Source: Lathyrus oleraceus
Taxonomy: Eukaryota > Streptophyta > Magnoliopsida > Fabales > Fabaceae
Direction of reading: 5' to 3'
NCBI RefSeq assembly: GCF_024323335.1
Contig: NC_066580.1
Location: 137,469,648-137,533,647 of the forward strand
DNA: 64,000 bases
In this document: piece after piece, positions 12,275-24,540 of the stretch
Layout: each line of letters starts with the position of its first letter
Numbering within the stretch: the stretch's first letter is position 1
Notes under the pieces: generated by a model
The model's input: the letters and a program-made list of their open reading frames with translations, nothing else
Told to the model about the DNA's origin: nothing
Databases searched by the model: none
Program-made: the position numbers and the translations under genes

Positions 12275-14015
12275 TGAAATTATGGTGAAGTCAGAATTCA
12301 GATGTTCTACTCCAAGTCATGACATCTGATCTAACATTGTAACTAATACAGCAAGATAGTTATTAACCACTGTACTAATATGCATACGTTCACAGATGTC
12401 ACGACATCTCATTCTATGTCACCCTAGAATGTATGAACGCCTGGTTCTGTGCATCAGGAAGAAGGACTCAACAGAAATCAATCCTAGCACTCACTTCTGT
12501 TGTTTTCTTCCACAGTTATCAGCATGATGTCTTACTGTTGATTTTGGACATCATCTGTTACATTGTTCTAGTGTGTTTTTCTTTTACTTGTATTTCCTGA
12601 ATTAAAGGTTGAACACGTTAATCTAATTTCCACTTATTAGATTGCTAACAACTGGGCTATTTGTTAGGTTCATTAATTGTAGGTTAGTAGTTGGTTTCCT
12701 GGTTTTTCTCTAAGCTGTTGAATCCCTGAAGAATAGCCTGAGAAAAACACTGAACCAGAAAAACCAATCATCCTACACTTTAGCACCTGCTGTTGGGAAT
12801 GAATGTCACAACATTCAGTTCGACATCCAGAACATATGCTGATTCTGTTATGTTTCTGGAAACGTACTGTGCTAAGTTTGCAGTACTGTAAAGGACCAAC
12901 TAGTCTCTACTTCAGTATCAGCCTTCAGTATCAACTGTCAAAACATCCAGTTTGACAGTTTCACAATGATCCTTCAGCCAGGTCTGTTATCCTTGAAAAG
13001 AACAGACTTAAATAAATACTGAACTGAAGTTAACCTGCTTATTATTCAGTATGCACTATCCCTGATGAATGTTACAACATTCTGATTGACATTCAAACAG
13101 AAGGCTATATGCCAGGTCAGTTATCATCTTGATAAGCTGACTGGAATACCTGCTGAGTTATGACAGTAATAAACACATGCAGAAGGAAAACAAACACAGG
13201 AAATTGTTAACCCAATTCAGTCCAACATGACCTACATCTGGGGGCTACCAAGCCAGGAAGAAGATCCACTATTAGCAGTATTAATTCAGAGTTAAACTCA
13301 CCCGTTTACAACTCTTCACTTAATCCCTACCCAATGCAATCTATACCTAGGAACTCCTAGATAGAAACCTCCAGTTTCCATTCCTATCACTACAAATACA
13401 ATGTAATGTTAACACACCTTGAACTTGCTTCACAGCTTCATTCAAGAACAAAATCACTCTTGCCTACAGGCTTTGAGTTACAAATACTCTCAGCTTTGAA
13501 CACTGAGAAACACATGGTAACCTTCCCACAGATTGGGAGGTTTACCTTACACACACCCCTAAAAAATCATTCTCAGAGGCTTGCAAAAACTAGGTTACAA
13601 TCAGCTATTTATAACCTAATCACCCAACTGGATTTGGGCCTTCAGAAATCGCAGCAGACTTGTTTTTTGCTGTTACAACTTCAGCAGAAAAATTCTGCTA
13701 CAAACAAGGTCTTCAATCCTAGAATCTCTCCATATATATCTCCATATTTTGAGCCTACATATCTTCTGATTGAGTCTTCAAGACCTCCACATGGGAGTTA
13801 GGATATTCACCTGATATCCTTGCTGATCCCAGAATATATACTGAATTAATTAATTCAGTTTTCTACACATGTGCGATGTCACAGACCTGATGTCGTGACA
13901 TCGTACATGACATGTTGGTCCAGATGTTGAATTTCTTCAACCCAACATATTAAAACAACAGAGATGATTACATTATTTGTTTTCTAAAATTAATGCCAAT
14001 CCTAAGGAATTAACA
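12275..14015 (-). repeat. 3' LTR of the non-coding element
   Basis: On the minus strand it begins TGTTAATTCCTTAGG at 14015 and ends ATAATTTCA at 12275. The uninterrupted copy proves the boundaries of the split LTR on the right. The open frame at 13406-13801 reads through LTR sequence and is not a gene. Confidence 0.9.
13606..13613 (-). promoter_or_regulatory. TATA box in 3' LTR of the non-coding element
   Basis: TATAAATA on the minus strand, in GGTTATAAATAGCTG. The same box in the 5' LTR (19457-19464) is the site where the Tat element landed. Confidence 0.75.
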
Positions 14016-14027
14016 ATCTCCCCCTTT
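14016..14027 (-). other. Polypurine tract of the non-coding element
   Basis: Minus strand AAAGGGGGAGAT directly precedes the 3' LTR start, as expected for the plus-strand primer of reverse transcription. It confirms minus orientation. Confidence 0.8.
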
Positions 14028-17000
14028 GGCAAATTTTAGCTAAAACAAATAAACAATACACTGGACAAAACATCCCAATTTGGGAATGCTCTTCATCTCT
14101 GTCATTGGCTCCACCACCACAAACACCAAAGTTGGTGTACATGGGGAAGAAGAGGGACACGACTCAGTTGTACCAGAACCCTTCCCCTCAACCGGAGAGC
14201 TTCCTGAAGAATATGTAATGCTGAGTATATAGACAATGTAACTCAGATCACAAGGCACAACTGTCTTCTTAACTCAGATCACAAGACACAAGTGGTAAAC
14301 CCAGTAGGTGGATTTTGTGCCTGATGCCAACTTCTGTTTGCTGCCACATCCACAGTTGGCTTGCTTCTGGTACATTCTCAACCCCAGGACTATATTTCTC
14401 TCCCCCTTTTTAGCTAAACATTTGTAAAGGCACCCTTCACAAAACCAGATCCAGGCGCAGCTTGCCCAAACCTTAACATACCCCATGATTCTGAGAGTGG
14501 AGTGTTTTTCTTGTGAGAGGAAGAGGGCTATTGCATCCTTTAAATAGTCCAGCCCGTGCTTAGGAATTTCCGGTAGAAATAAATGCTTGGTCAAGATGCA
14601 TTTATTTTTGCTGAGAAACAGTCAGAAAATCACCAACAAAATCTCAGATTATCTTTGAATACCTTTTATAGCTCTTGACTGTTTCTTTTCCAAAACAGCC
14701 GTTCCAGTGCATGGAGACTATTCCATATATGCAGTCAGACACGTTGCACGCGATGTCTTAACATTTCACGCGGCTTTTTCCTGCATTCTGCCAGTATTCA
14801 ACATTTCCCAAGGTTCCTGTCATACCTCCAGTAGAGACTTGACATCTGGCACTGATACAGTCAAATTCCCACACTTCAGCAGATGGTTACTCCCCCTGTA
14901 CCACACAGTTGTAGCCATCGGGCTTATTCTGATTTATCAGAATTTGACATAACACCCTTATGATTCCTAATAACTTTAAGACTCAGAAGGAATTTATAGC
15001 ATTGTCCAGGGCAATGTCATGACATCCGGTTAGACATTCTTCTGCTCACTCAGCCTTGACATACATCACAGCATCCTGATAACTGACAAGGTGCCATATC
15101 TAGTAGACCACAAGCTTGATGATTTCTTGCAGCACACAGACAGAACTCCCCCTGTCATGAACAACCTATTCTCCTCTTGAAGCTTGGAGATCACGCATGG
15201 GCATATCCAACATCCCAAAGTTGGACCTTCACATACTTCCTGATTCAAAGAGAATCCAGACCACTTGATGAATGGAAAACATAAGACGCATCTTCATGTC
15301 TTCAAGAGCACACCCTCTGTTCAACCCTCTTAGCTTAACACATTCACACTCTGTGTCAATCTCTCTTCTAACCAGAACAGAAGACCACTTCACAAGATGT
15401 TCTAACATCAGCTGGGACATCCTTCACAACAAGACAGGGCACACCATCTGATAGTCTTCAGATATCACTGAGTCACCGGGTTGATCAAGAAGAACCCAGA
15501 CATACATTGGGACATATACATTTTCATCCCATTACAAGAGATAATCTTCCATAGATAGCTCAGAACTCCTACCACAAGCTCCAAGAGATGAATAGAGAGC
15601 ACCTCCTTTTGTCTTCAACTTAATACTTTTCTGCTCAAAAGTAATTTGTCTCAGACTTTCCTCAAGAATAATCAGCTGCCATATGTTGATTAACTTGATT
15701 CTTCGAACTCACTTCTGAGGTGGACCAATTGCCACTGGTTGATTACCTCCTTCATGAATCCTCATATGAAAAGGTCAAATGCTGCTTTTTTTTTTGACCT
15801 CCCCAAGTTTATCAGACTTCTCCCAAAGATATTCTGACCTTCCAAGTGAGACTTGAACTTCAAGCTTTTTGAAGTATCCAATCTACAACCCTGTAGACCT
15901 TTCTATCTCAAGTTGATGTGCCACTTCACCAACTAAGAATCTAATGTTGAACCAAATGTCACAACATTGTGTTTTGACATCTAGCTGTTGAATTCAGCTC
16001 CTTCTTCTGCCACTTGAAAGAACTTCCTCCCTTCACAGAACAAGAGTTCAATGTTCTCATAGACTTGATTGTGGAACCAAGTTTGAGTAAACAACCTCCA
16101 TCCTGCAGGTTTGCAGTTAAGTCATCCAAGCTCACACCTTGATGAATCCCTGCTTCTTCTCCAAAGACATCAGACACTCTGATGTATGAGTCTTCAGAAG
16201 GACCAGTTAGAAACTAACCCTTCAGCTCTACCAAGGATTCCACATCCTAAGGCAAGGCTGTTTCCATGATGTCAAGACTGCTGCCACTTGTTCTTGACTC
16301 CACAGTGTGCATAAGCTAATGCACTTCCTTACCTAGATCAGAAATAAACTGATCCAAGTAACCACCATCAAGACTATGATGTCTTCTTCTTCTTGTACAT
16401 ACCAAGGCTGAACATGTTTCTTGCCAGGAAACCATTTCAGAGATCATATGCTTTTGCTGCCACCAAAGAGATAGATCATAAGCCAATGTACTATCCTTCC
16501 TGTGATTCTGCACAGGGTCTTGAAGAAGTGATGTTCCAACATCTTTAAGAACATCAGTGATCTTGAACTCCAAGGATAATCAATTAAACACTTGTACTTG
16601 GCACAAGTAGACATTGATCTTAAATCCTTTCCCGATTATCCTTTCAGATACTTCCACCATAAGAATACTTTGAAAGTACTCTTCTTGTGTCAACATCTTC
16701 TGCTTGCAAGCACCTAGACAATTTTGAAAGTCTTCCCAGATTAAATTCACCCTTAGGAATGAGAGAGATGAATTCTTCCTTGCAAATGTGTCACACAACC
16801 ACCAGAGCCCATGTGACACAGGTCAACAGCCAACCAGACCGTAGGCTGACCAAATGTGAGGAGGTTAACCAAAACTCCCCCTCAAATTAACAATCATGGA
16901 AACTTCACACCAATATCCATGCATTGTACAGACATGTCTCAACATGACATACTCCATCCCTACCAGTGGTAACTAACTCTATGAGTTATACCTACGCATA

Positions 17001-18107
17001 CTCCTACCACACCAATCAGACTTTAGCTGACCATAAGTACTAGAGGAACACCAGTCAATAGCAGATATGCATTGCCAGAGCATACTACATCAACCAACCT
17101 ATGAATCTTCGTATTCTCACTCCTTGAAAGAACTGCCACTTCTGATCGTGGTGCTTGAATAGCAAGATTCATGGTCCCAATCCTCTGAAATGAAGTAGCA
17201 GTCAGGTTACCCCATTGTTGACTGCTAACATCCAGAGGACTTGTCTTCCAACACTCCATAGTACTCTAGAGAACAGCCATCCATCCCTGATCAATCTACA
17301 GGAGTAGGACAAGCAGCAGGAAATTGCTCAATGTCACATCTCACCCAGCTCCACTTCTAGAGACCAGATCTCTACATGTGACCTTCTTGAGCATACACAC
17401 AGTTGACCCTACCCTTGTCAACTTAGCCCACACAGATGTCTCCTCTTCCAGGTCAGGAGTAGGTTCCAAACAAGAGTATCCCTTTGTTTGACACCTAAAA
17501 ACATCGGTTCTTCAACCAGCAGCGGCATACTTGTTGAACAACATGTTCTAACATCACATAGAACATTGGTTCCACCTCCTTGGAACACACCCTCCTTGAA
17601 AGACTTCAAGGTTTTCATATACACTACCCAAGAGTGTAAAAGAATCAGTGATCAGGTGATTCTTACCATCCTGACGTGAGAACATCATGATGAGTGGACT
17701 TGAGGGGACTCAAGTAGCTTTGACATCTTCAGAGGTTATGATGAAATCTTGAACACAACAGCCTTTCATCCACATGAGGGGAAACTACATCAGAGTTTGA
17801 GTTTTGCCAGGTATTATGCAGCGGAAATCATAATACAACTCAACCTAAGAACACACTTTTCACCAGATCAGCCTCAAAGTCCATACCAAGTTTGAACGTG
17901 ACTCAATACTGGCACAGATGTCCCATCCAAAGGCCAATTGCCAACCTCCAGATACAGGTACACATTATTCCTGTCATGAACAGTCCATCCACCTACTTCA
18001 AGGGACCATTCAGGGAAATTACAGAACCTTCCACTGGTTCCAACATAACTTCTTGCAAGATACCAGAAAGTATCACCCATGGATCTCATCCAGAAGCAGA
18101 ACAGGAT
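14028..18107 (-). other. Interior of the non-coding element
   Basis: About 4.1 kb without any recognisable retrotransposon domain on either strand. The longest minus-strand frames (14274-14594, 16316-16573, 17023-17259) are short, out of phase with each other and lack known motifs. A trace of decayed or captured sequence cannot be ruled out. The composition resembles the LTRs. Confidence 0.65.
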
Positions 18108-18123
18108 GCCTGCTCTGATACCA
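18108..18123 (-). other. Primer binding site of the non-coding element
   Basis: Minus strand TGGTATCAGAGCAGGC two bases after the LTR end, matching the initiator-Met tRNA 3' end. Confidence 0.9.
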
Positions 18124-18125
18124 TT

Positions 18126-19466
18126 TGAAATTCTGGTGAAGTCAGAATTCAGATGTTCTACTCCAAGTCATGACATCTGATCTAACATTGTAACTAATAC
18201 AGCAAGATAGTTATTAACCACTGTACTAATATGCATACGTTCACAGATGTCACGACATCTCATTCTATGTCACCCTAGAATGTATGAACGCCTGGTTCTG
18301 TGCATCAGGAAGAAGGACTCAACAGAAATCAATCCTAGCACTCACTTCTGTTGTTTTCTTCCACAGTTATCAGCATGATGTCTTACTGTTGATTTTGGAC
18401 ATCATCTGTTACATTGTTCTAGTGTGTTTTTCTTTTACTTGTATTTCCTGAATTAAAGGTTGAACACGTTAATCTAATTTCCACTTATTAGATTGCTAAC
18501 AACTGGGCTATTTGTTAGGTTCATTAATTGTAGGTTAGTAGTTGGTTTCCTGGTTTTTCTCTAAGCTGTTGAATCCCTGAAGAATAGCCTGAGAAAAACA
18601 CTGAACCAGAAAAACCAATCATCCTACACTTTAGCACCTGCTGTTGGGAATGAATGTCACAACATTCAGTTCGACATCCAGAACATATGCTGATTCTGTT
18701 ATGTTTCTGGAAACGTATTGTGCTAAGCTTGCAGTACTGTAAAGGACCAACTAGTCTCTACTTCAGTATCAGCCTTCAGTATCAACTGTCAAAACATCCA
18801 GTTTGACAGTTTCACAATGATCCTTCAGCCAGGTCTGTTATCCTTGAAAAGAACAGACTTAAATAAATACTGAACTGAAGTTAACCTGCTTATCATTCAG
18901 TATGCACTATCCCTGATGAATGTTACAACATTCTGATTGACATTCAAACAGAAGGCTATATGCCAGGTCAGTTATCATCTTGATAAGATGACTGGAATAC
19001 CTGCTGAGTTATGACAGTAATAAACACATGCAGAAGGAAAACAAACACAGGAAATTGTTAACCCAATTCAGTCCAACATGACCTACATCTGGGGGCTACC
19101 AAGCCAGGAAGAAGATCCACTATTAGCAGTATTAATTCAGAGTTAAACTCACCCGTTTACAACTCTTCACTTAATCCCTACCCAATGCAATCTATACCTA
19201 GGAACTCCTAGATAGAAACCTCCAGTTTCCATTCCTATCACTACAAATACAATGTAATGTTAACACACCTTGAACTTGCTTCACAGCTTCATTCAAGAAC
19301 AAAATCACTCTTGCCTACAGGCTTTGAGTTACAAATACTCTCAGCTTTGAACACTGAGAAACACATGGTAACCTTCCCACAGATTGGGAGGTTTACCTTA
19401 CACACACCCCTAAAAATTCATTCTCAGAGGCTTGCAAAAACTAGGTTACAATCAGCTATTTATAAC
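18126..19466 (-). repeat. 5' LTR of the non-coding element, first plus-strand segment
   Basis: Matches 12275-13615 with only about six differences. It is interrupted at ATAAC (19462-19466) by the Tat element and continues at 29697. Confidence 0.9.
19457..19464 (-). promoter_or_regulatory. TATA box of the 5' LTR, disrupted context
   Basis: TATAAATA on the minus strand overlaps the ATAAC target duplication of the inserted Tat element. The box itself survives, but U3 upstream of it is now 10.2 kb away, so this promoter is probably disabled or under the control of the inserted element. Confidence 0.75.
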
Positions 19467-21157
19467 TGTCATACGGTGAACTGACTTGGGGTGTTTTGCT
19501 TTTTATCGCAATGTCGCGGATAGCAAGAGTCGCCACCGACTTTTCTTTTATCCAATAAGGAAAGGTGGAAAAGAACAGGAAAGACCTCAATAGATTTTGG
19601 GTTCGGGAGGTACATTATACAAAGGGAAGGTGTTAGCACCCTTTGCATCCATGGTTATCCATGGGCTCTTAATTACTGGATCACTTATATTTTTGTCTGA
19701 AAAGTGTCGGTGAATTGCTTAAAAATGTTTGAAAGAGAGTTTAACTTTGTAATGATTCTCGTATGAATGTATACAAAGTATTTATCTCATTTGATTTTGA
19801 AAATGGTTTAGAAAAATATAACTCGGTAATGATTCTAGTATGAATGTATACCAAGTGGTGATTTTCTAGGATTTGTAAAGTGTAAAGTGTGAGGGGTGGA
19901 AAATGTTTTAGGTTATGATCCAGTAATTGAGAGTTATACCTTCCTGAGGTCGTTAAGGGCATTTCCTATCCTTATGAGGGTAAAACTGCCCTTACTATTG
20001 AGAAGTAAGTAATCTTACCCTTTGGATGTTTAAGGGTCACCGTAGGGTCATCGATAGGTCATTGAAGGCAACAGTTGTAAGGATACCTTAGCATTCGAAG
20101 GGACGATCATCATTTAACCGTAGGCTACACCGAAGGGTCATCGAGGGACAAAAATCATATATTCGAGGCAACATCCGAGGGACTATGATTTATTTTATGA
20201 TGATTTAATCGAAGGGTCTTTGCTAAGTGTATCCCTACATTCGCGGGACATGACCGTTATACCGTAATACCGTAGGGCAGCAAAGAGAGGTCCAAGATCA
20301 CTTATTTAAAGGCAATATTTTAAAGTCAATTAGGTAATTAGGACGAGCCTCCATATTAAAATCAATACATTAAAATTAATACATTAAAATTAACACATTA
20401 AAATTAATTATTAAAATTTAGGGTGAGCCTCCACAAGGGTATCCCGCAAATAAAGTGGAAGACCTAACGGCGGTCTTTTTTTCTGGGACATATGTGAACC
20501 TTTACAAAATTCAGCAAACGGGTTAGAATACCAATCAGGGTGCAATCGAGGATTACACCGCAAAAGAAAATACAGCAGCATGAATGTCAGGCAAAACAGT
20601 GCATAATTACATAGAATAGATCAGATACGCATAGGACATAACAAACAAAATATTAGCGACTGTTCCGTTCGCCTCTGCCTCGCCTAGCGAGGGCCTAGCG
20701 AACACTCGCTACATGCTCGCTTAGCGATGTGCTAGCGAGCGGCTGCGGGTTTTGAATTTCAGAACAGTATGACTTCAACCTGCGGCATGGCTTATGGCAT
20801 TCAACACATAATTACATGGTTCAGCATTCACAATATTCAGGCACACTTAAATTCACATGCAAAACCTCAAATATGTTTATGAATTCAATTATAATATCAC
20901 ATGCAAGTTAAGAACATAAAGCGGTATCACATGCAAATTAAGAAAATAAAGCGATAATAGTAATGCAAACCTGTTTGCAATCGAATTGTAACCTTGAGTT
21001 GGCCGATCGGATCGAATTGAGCGGAAGTGACCTTGCTGCCGCCGGCTTTTCCTTCAGGGTTTCCTTTAGGGTTTTCCGTCTGTGAGCGCTAGGGTTTGCT
21101 TGCTAGGGTTCTCCTTTCCTCCTTTTTTCGTCCTCCCTTTCATTACTGAAGTGCTGG

Positions 21158-21165
21158 TATTTATA
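21158..21165 (-). promoter_or_regulatory. TATA box, Tat 3' LTR
   Basis: Minus strand TATAAATA in GGGCATTATAAATACCAGC. The 31-base repeat array lies about 90-240 bases upstream on the same strand. Confidence 0.75.
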
Positions 21166-21253
21166 ATGCCCTTTTTCATGACCTAATGGGCTCAGAACGA
21201 AGCCCGAAATTTTTTGTTGTCTGTCAGCCTCGCTAGGCGAGCTGGTAGCGAAC

Positions 21254-21403
21254 GTTTGCTTCGCTAGGCGAGCGTGTAGCGAACGTTCGCTAGGCGAGCG
21301 TGTAGCAAATGTAACGTTCGCTAGGCGAGCGTGTAGCGAATGTAACGTTCGCTAGGCGAGCGTGTAGCGAATGTAACGTTCGCTAGGCGAGCGTGTAGCG
21401 AAC
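21254..21403. repeat. 31-bp minisatellite in 3' LTR, five units
   Basis: Unit core TTCGCTAGGCGAGCGTGTAG followed by CGAATGTAACG. Each unit has inverted halves (CGCT...AGCG) and could fold into a hairpin. One unit has CAAATG for CGAATG. Confidence 0.85.
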
Positions 21404-21936
21404 AGGCCAGTTTGGGCCATTTTCTGGATTGGGCCATTCGTGAGCTGGGCCTTTGTCCCTTTAAGATCAGTGCCATAAAATGAGTCGGAATGCCCCTGAA
21501 AAATGTCTTGAAATATTAATGGGCAAATTTTGGGGTATGACAGCTGCCCCTGTTCAATATTCTTGAACCGAGAGAGTTAGGATGGCGTGCATGCCATTCG
21601 TGGTCTGGAGGTGGAAGATTATTGAACACTAGAATGCCCCCAAAAATTTGCACTTGTCAATTAGTCTTGACGGAGATGGGCTTAAAGATGCCATCCAGGA
21701 AATTTGATGATGAAAGCTTCAGATTGCGCCGTACATTAGGCCAATTTGAAGACATGGGCGCCACACTGGGTCGTACGTTAGACCGAATAATGAGTCATCC
21801 ATTAGGCTGTTGACTTCGCTGGGGAGTCGGAGTGTGTCATATGCTGCTGGGGATAAAGGATCAGAATGGATCATGCGCTATATCGTATCTGAGTTGAAGA
21901 GAGGGCCGTACGTTAGGCTGTGTCTGATGATGAAAG

Positions 21937-22560
21937 GGGGTAGTCGTACACTAGACTACACTTCAGAAATGTACCTTACACTAGGTAGCATCTGAGGAGA
22001 CGAAGGTCTAATTGGGTCGTACATTAGACCGTATCTGAGCAGAATGAGCCGTCCATTAGGCTGAATCTGATGATAAAAGGGGGTAGTCGTACACTAGACT
22101 ACATTTCAGAAATGTACCGTACACTAGGTAGCATCTGAGGAGACGAAGGTCTAATTGGGTCGTACATTAGACCGTATCTGAGCAGAATGAGCCGTCCATT
22201 AGGCTGAATCTGATGATAAAAGGGGGTAGTCGTACACTAGACTACACTTCAGAAATGTACCGTACACTAGGTAGCATCTGAGGTCAAATTGGGTCGTACA
22301 TTAGACCGTATCTGAGCAGAATGAGCCGTCCATTAGGCTGAATCTGATGATAAAAGGGGGTAGTCGTACACTAGACTACACTTCAGAAATGTACCGTACA
22401 CTAGGTAGCATCTGAGGAGACGAAGGTCTAATTGGGTCGTACATTAGACCGTATCTGAGCAGACTGAGCCGTCCATTAGGCTGAATCTGATGATAAAAAG
22501 GGGGTAGTCGTACACTAGACTACACTTCAGAAATGTACCGTACACTAGGTAGCATCGAAG
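21937..22560. repeat. 143-bp tandem repeat in Tat 3' region
   Basis: The landmark TAGTCGTACACTAGACTAC starts at 21941, 22084, 22227, 22361 and 22505, giving steps of 143, 143, 134 and 144. Each unit holds three variants of a shorter motif, CGTACATTAGAC/CGTACACTAGAC. It lies between pol and the 3' LTR, the region known in Ogre-type elements to be hypervariable and a source of satellites. Confidence 0.85.
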
Positions 22561-23260
22561 GAGATGAAGGTCTAACTTGGTCGTACATTAGACTGTATTT
22601 GAGCAGCATCTGGTCTAACTTGGTCGTACATTAGACTGTATTTGAGCAGCATCTGGTCTAACTTGGTCGTACATTAGACTGTATCTGGGCAGAATCCGAG
22701 GACTTGACGGTCTAACTTGGTCGTACATTAGACTGTCACTGAGCAGAATCTGGTCTAACTTGATCGTACATTAGACTGTATCTGGGCAGAATCCGAGGAC
22801 TTGACGGTCTAACTTGGTCGTACATTAGACTGTCACTGAGCAGAATCTGGTCTAACTTGATCGTACATTAGATTGTATCTGGGCAGAATCCGAGGACTTG
22901 ACGGTCTAACTTGGTCGTACATTAGACTGTCACTGAGCAGAATCTGGTCTAACTTGGTCGTACATTAGACTGTATCTGAGCAGAATCCGAGGACTTGACG
23001 GTCTAACTTGGTCGCACATTAGACTGTCACTGAGCAGAATCTGGTCTAACTTGGTCGTACATTAGACTGTATCTGAGCAGAATCCGAGGACTTGACGGTC
23101 TAACTTGGTCGCACATTAGACTGTCACTGAGCAGAATCTGGTCTAACTTGGTCGTACATTAGACGGTATCTGAGCAGAATCCGAGGACTTGACGGTCTAA
23201 CTTGGTCGCACATTAGACTGTCACTGAGCAGAATCTGGTCTAACTTGGTCGTACATTAGA
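22561..23260. repeat. 97-bp tandem repeat in Tat 3' region
   Basis: The landmark GAGGACTTGACGGTCTAAC recurs at 22698, 22795, 22892, 22989, 23086 and 23183, an exact 97-base step. Each unit contains two sub-units around GGTCGTACATTAGACTGT. Units are nearly identical, so the array expanded recently. It follows directly after the 143-base array and shares its core motif. Confidence 0.88.
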
Positions 23261-24540
23261 CTGTCTTTGAGTGGTATTTGAAGATTTGAAGGTCAGAATG
23301 GATCGTACGCTAGATCGTATTTGAGTTGAAGGAGTCATATATTGAGATGAATCAGGATGAACCGTACGCTAGGCTATATCTGATAGTATTTGTGTATGCT
23401 GTATTTGCGATAAATATCTGGGATGGGCTTATAGATGCCATCGTTAGGAGGATGTCAGAATGAATGTTGACATGGAGTATATCTGAAAGTATCTGAAGAA
23501 GAAAGTAGTCGTACGCTAGACTGCACCTCGGAATATACCGTACGCTAGGCAGTATCTGAGGGGTATAGTTGAATCTTGAATGTAATTGATAAAGATGCCC
23601 GTCTGAATGGACCTTTGTTTTGATTGTATCAAGAGGATAATTAACCTGAAAAATAAAGTTAGCTTCATGCCATGTCGTGATGCATGAGATGCAAATGTTG
23701 TATGCATGCGAAATGATGTAATGAGTGAATTATGCGTCTGGAATAAATGAGAGCATTGTATACATGTATATGTTATGAAATGATGTAATGTATATGATGC
23801 GGAATGAACATTGTATGTAGGTATGTGATGTGAAGTGATGTAATGAATGCACTATGTGTCTGAAACGTTCTTCCAGGGGACTCTACTGGGGAAATAAATC
23901 TCAGTCTTCTGGTCGGAGATATTTGTATTGATGACCCTTCCTTAGCTAGGGGTATTTGACTTCTGTCTGATGGTAGAAGATATTCAACAGAGCCTGGCTG
24001 GGGTAGAAGAGATGACCAGTCTAGTGATGCCAAGTTCTTCTGGGGCATAACTGGCTTAGCCGGGGAATAGAATTGGCAACAGATTCATTGGAAAGCCTGG
24101 TTAGACCTTCTCCTCGATCTTGAAGTCCTTTAGTAATTGTCATTGTTATTTTATGCATGTATTTTGATAAACATTGATCATATTCAAATGCATATATCAA
24201 TTCAAGTTAAATCAATGGACGTTTATGCAAACAAAATAGAGAAAGTAAAACAAAAGCATTTTTTTTTTGAAACAGAATTGTATTGATTTAGAAAGAGGGC
24301 CTCTAAACAGGCAATTTGTGTACAAGGAGACAGAAATCCTAGTAAGAGGAAATCGTCAAGAAACGAAGACAAAGCTATGCAGAAAAAGTCCTGTTGATTT
24401 TAATTCCACTACTGTCATTATGTCTTCAAGCCTCTCATCTCCTGCTGTCGGATGAAAGTGATTGGCTTGTTCAGTCCCTTGAACTTGGTTGAAGCAGACA
24501 GAGAACGGGGCATAGTCATACGCTTTAATCCCTAATTTTT
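23261..24540 (-). other. Tat 3' region between the tandem arrays and the hairpin modules
   Basis: No coding signal. Single degenerate copies of CGTACGCTAG continue to about 23550. Then come AT-rich ATG-repeat stretches (ATGATGTAATG near 23710-23850) and a run of GGGG-containing phrases near 23876-24065. Confidence 0.6.

Larger units (their letters stand above)
19467..21542 (-). repeat. 3' LTR of the Tat element (2076 bp)
   Basis: Plus strand runs from TGTCATACGGTGAACTGAC to GGGGTATGACA. It carries five copies of a 31-base unit where the 5' LTR has three. Small open frames such as 19741-19962 recur in the other LTR and are not genes. Confidence 0.92.

Noticed and set aside
13406..13801. 131-codon open frame, partly repeated at 19257
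   Set aside because: It lies wholly inside an LTR and its second copy is cut by an insertion; no family match and no coding bias.
18108..18123. tRNA-like sequence
   Set aside because: Only the 3' end of initiator-Met tRNA complement is present, as a primer site; no tRNA gene. The same holds for 5440, 27657, 30460, 51682 and 63718.
22561..23260. Regular repeats that could suggest a CRISPR array
   Set aside because: The 97-base units are contiguous and nearly identical with no unique spacers, and they lie inside a plant retroelement 3' region.
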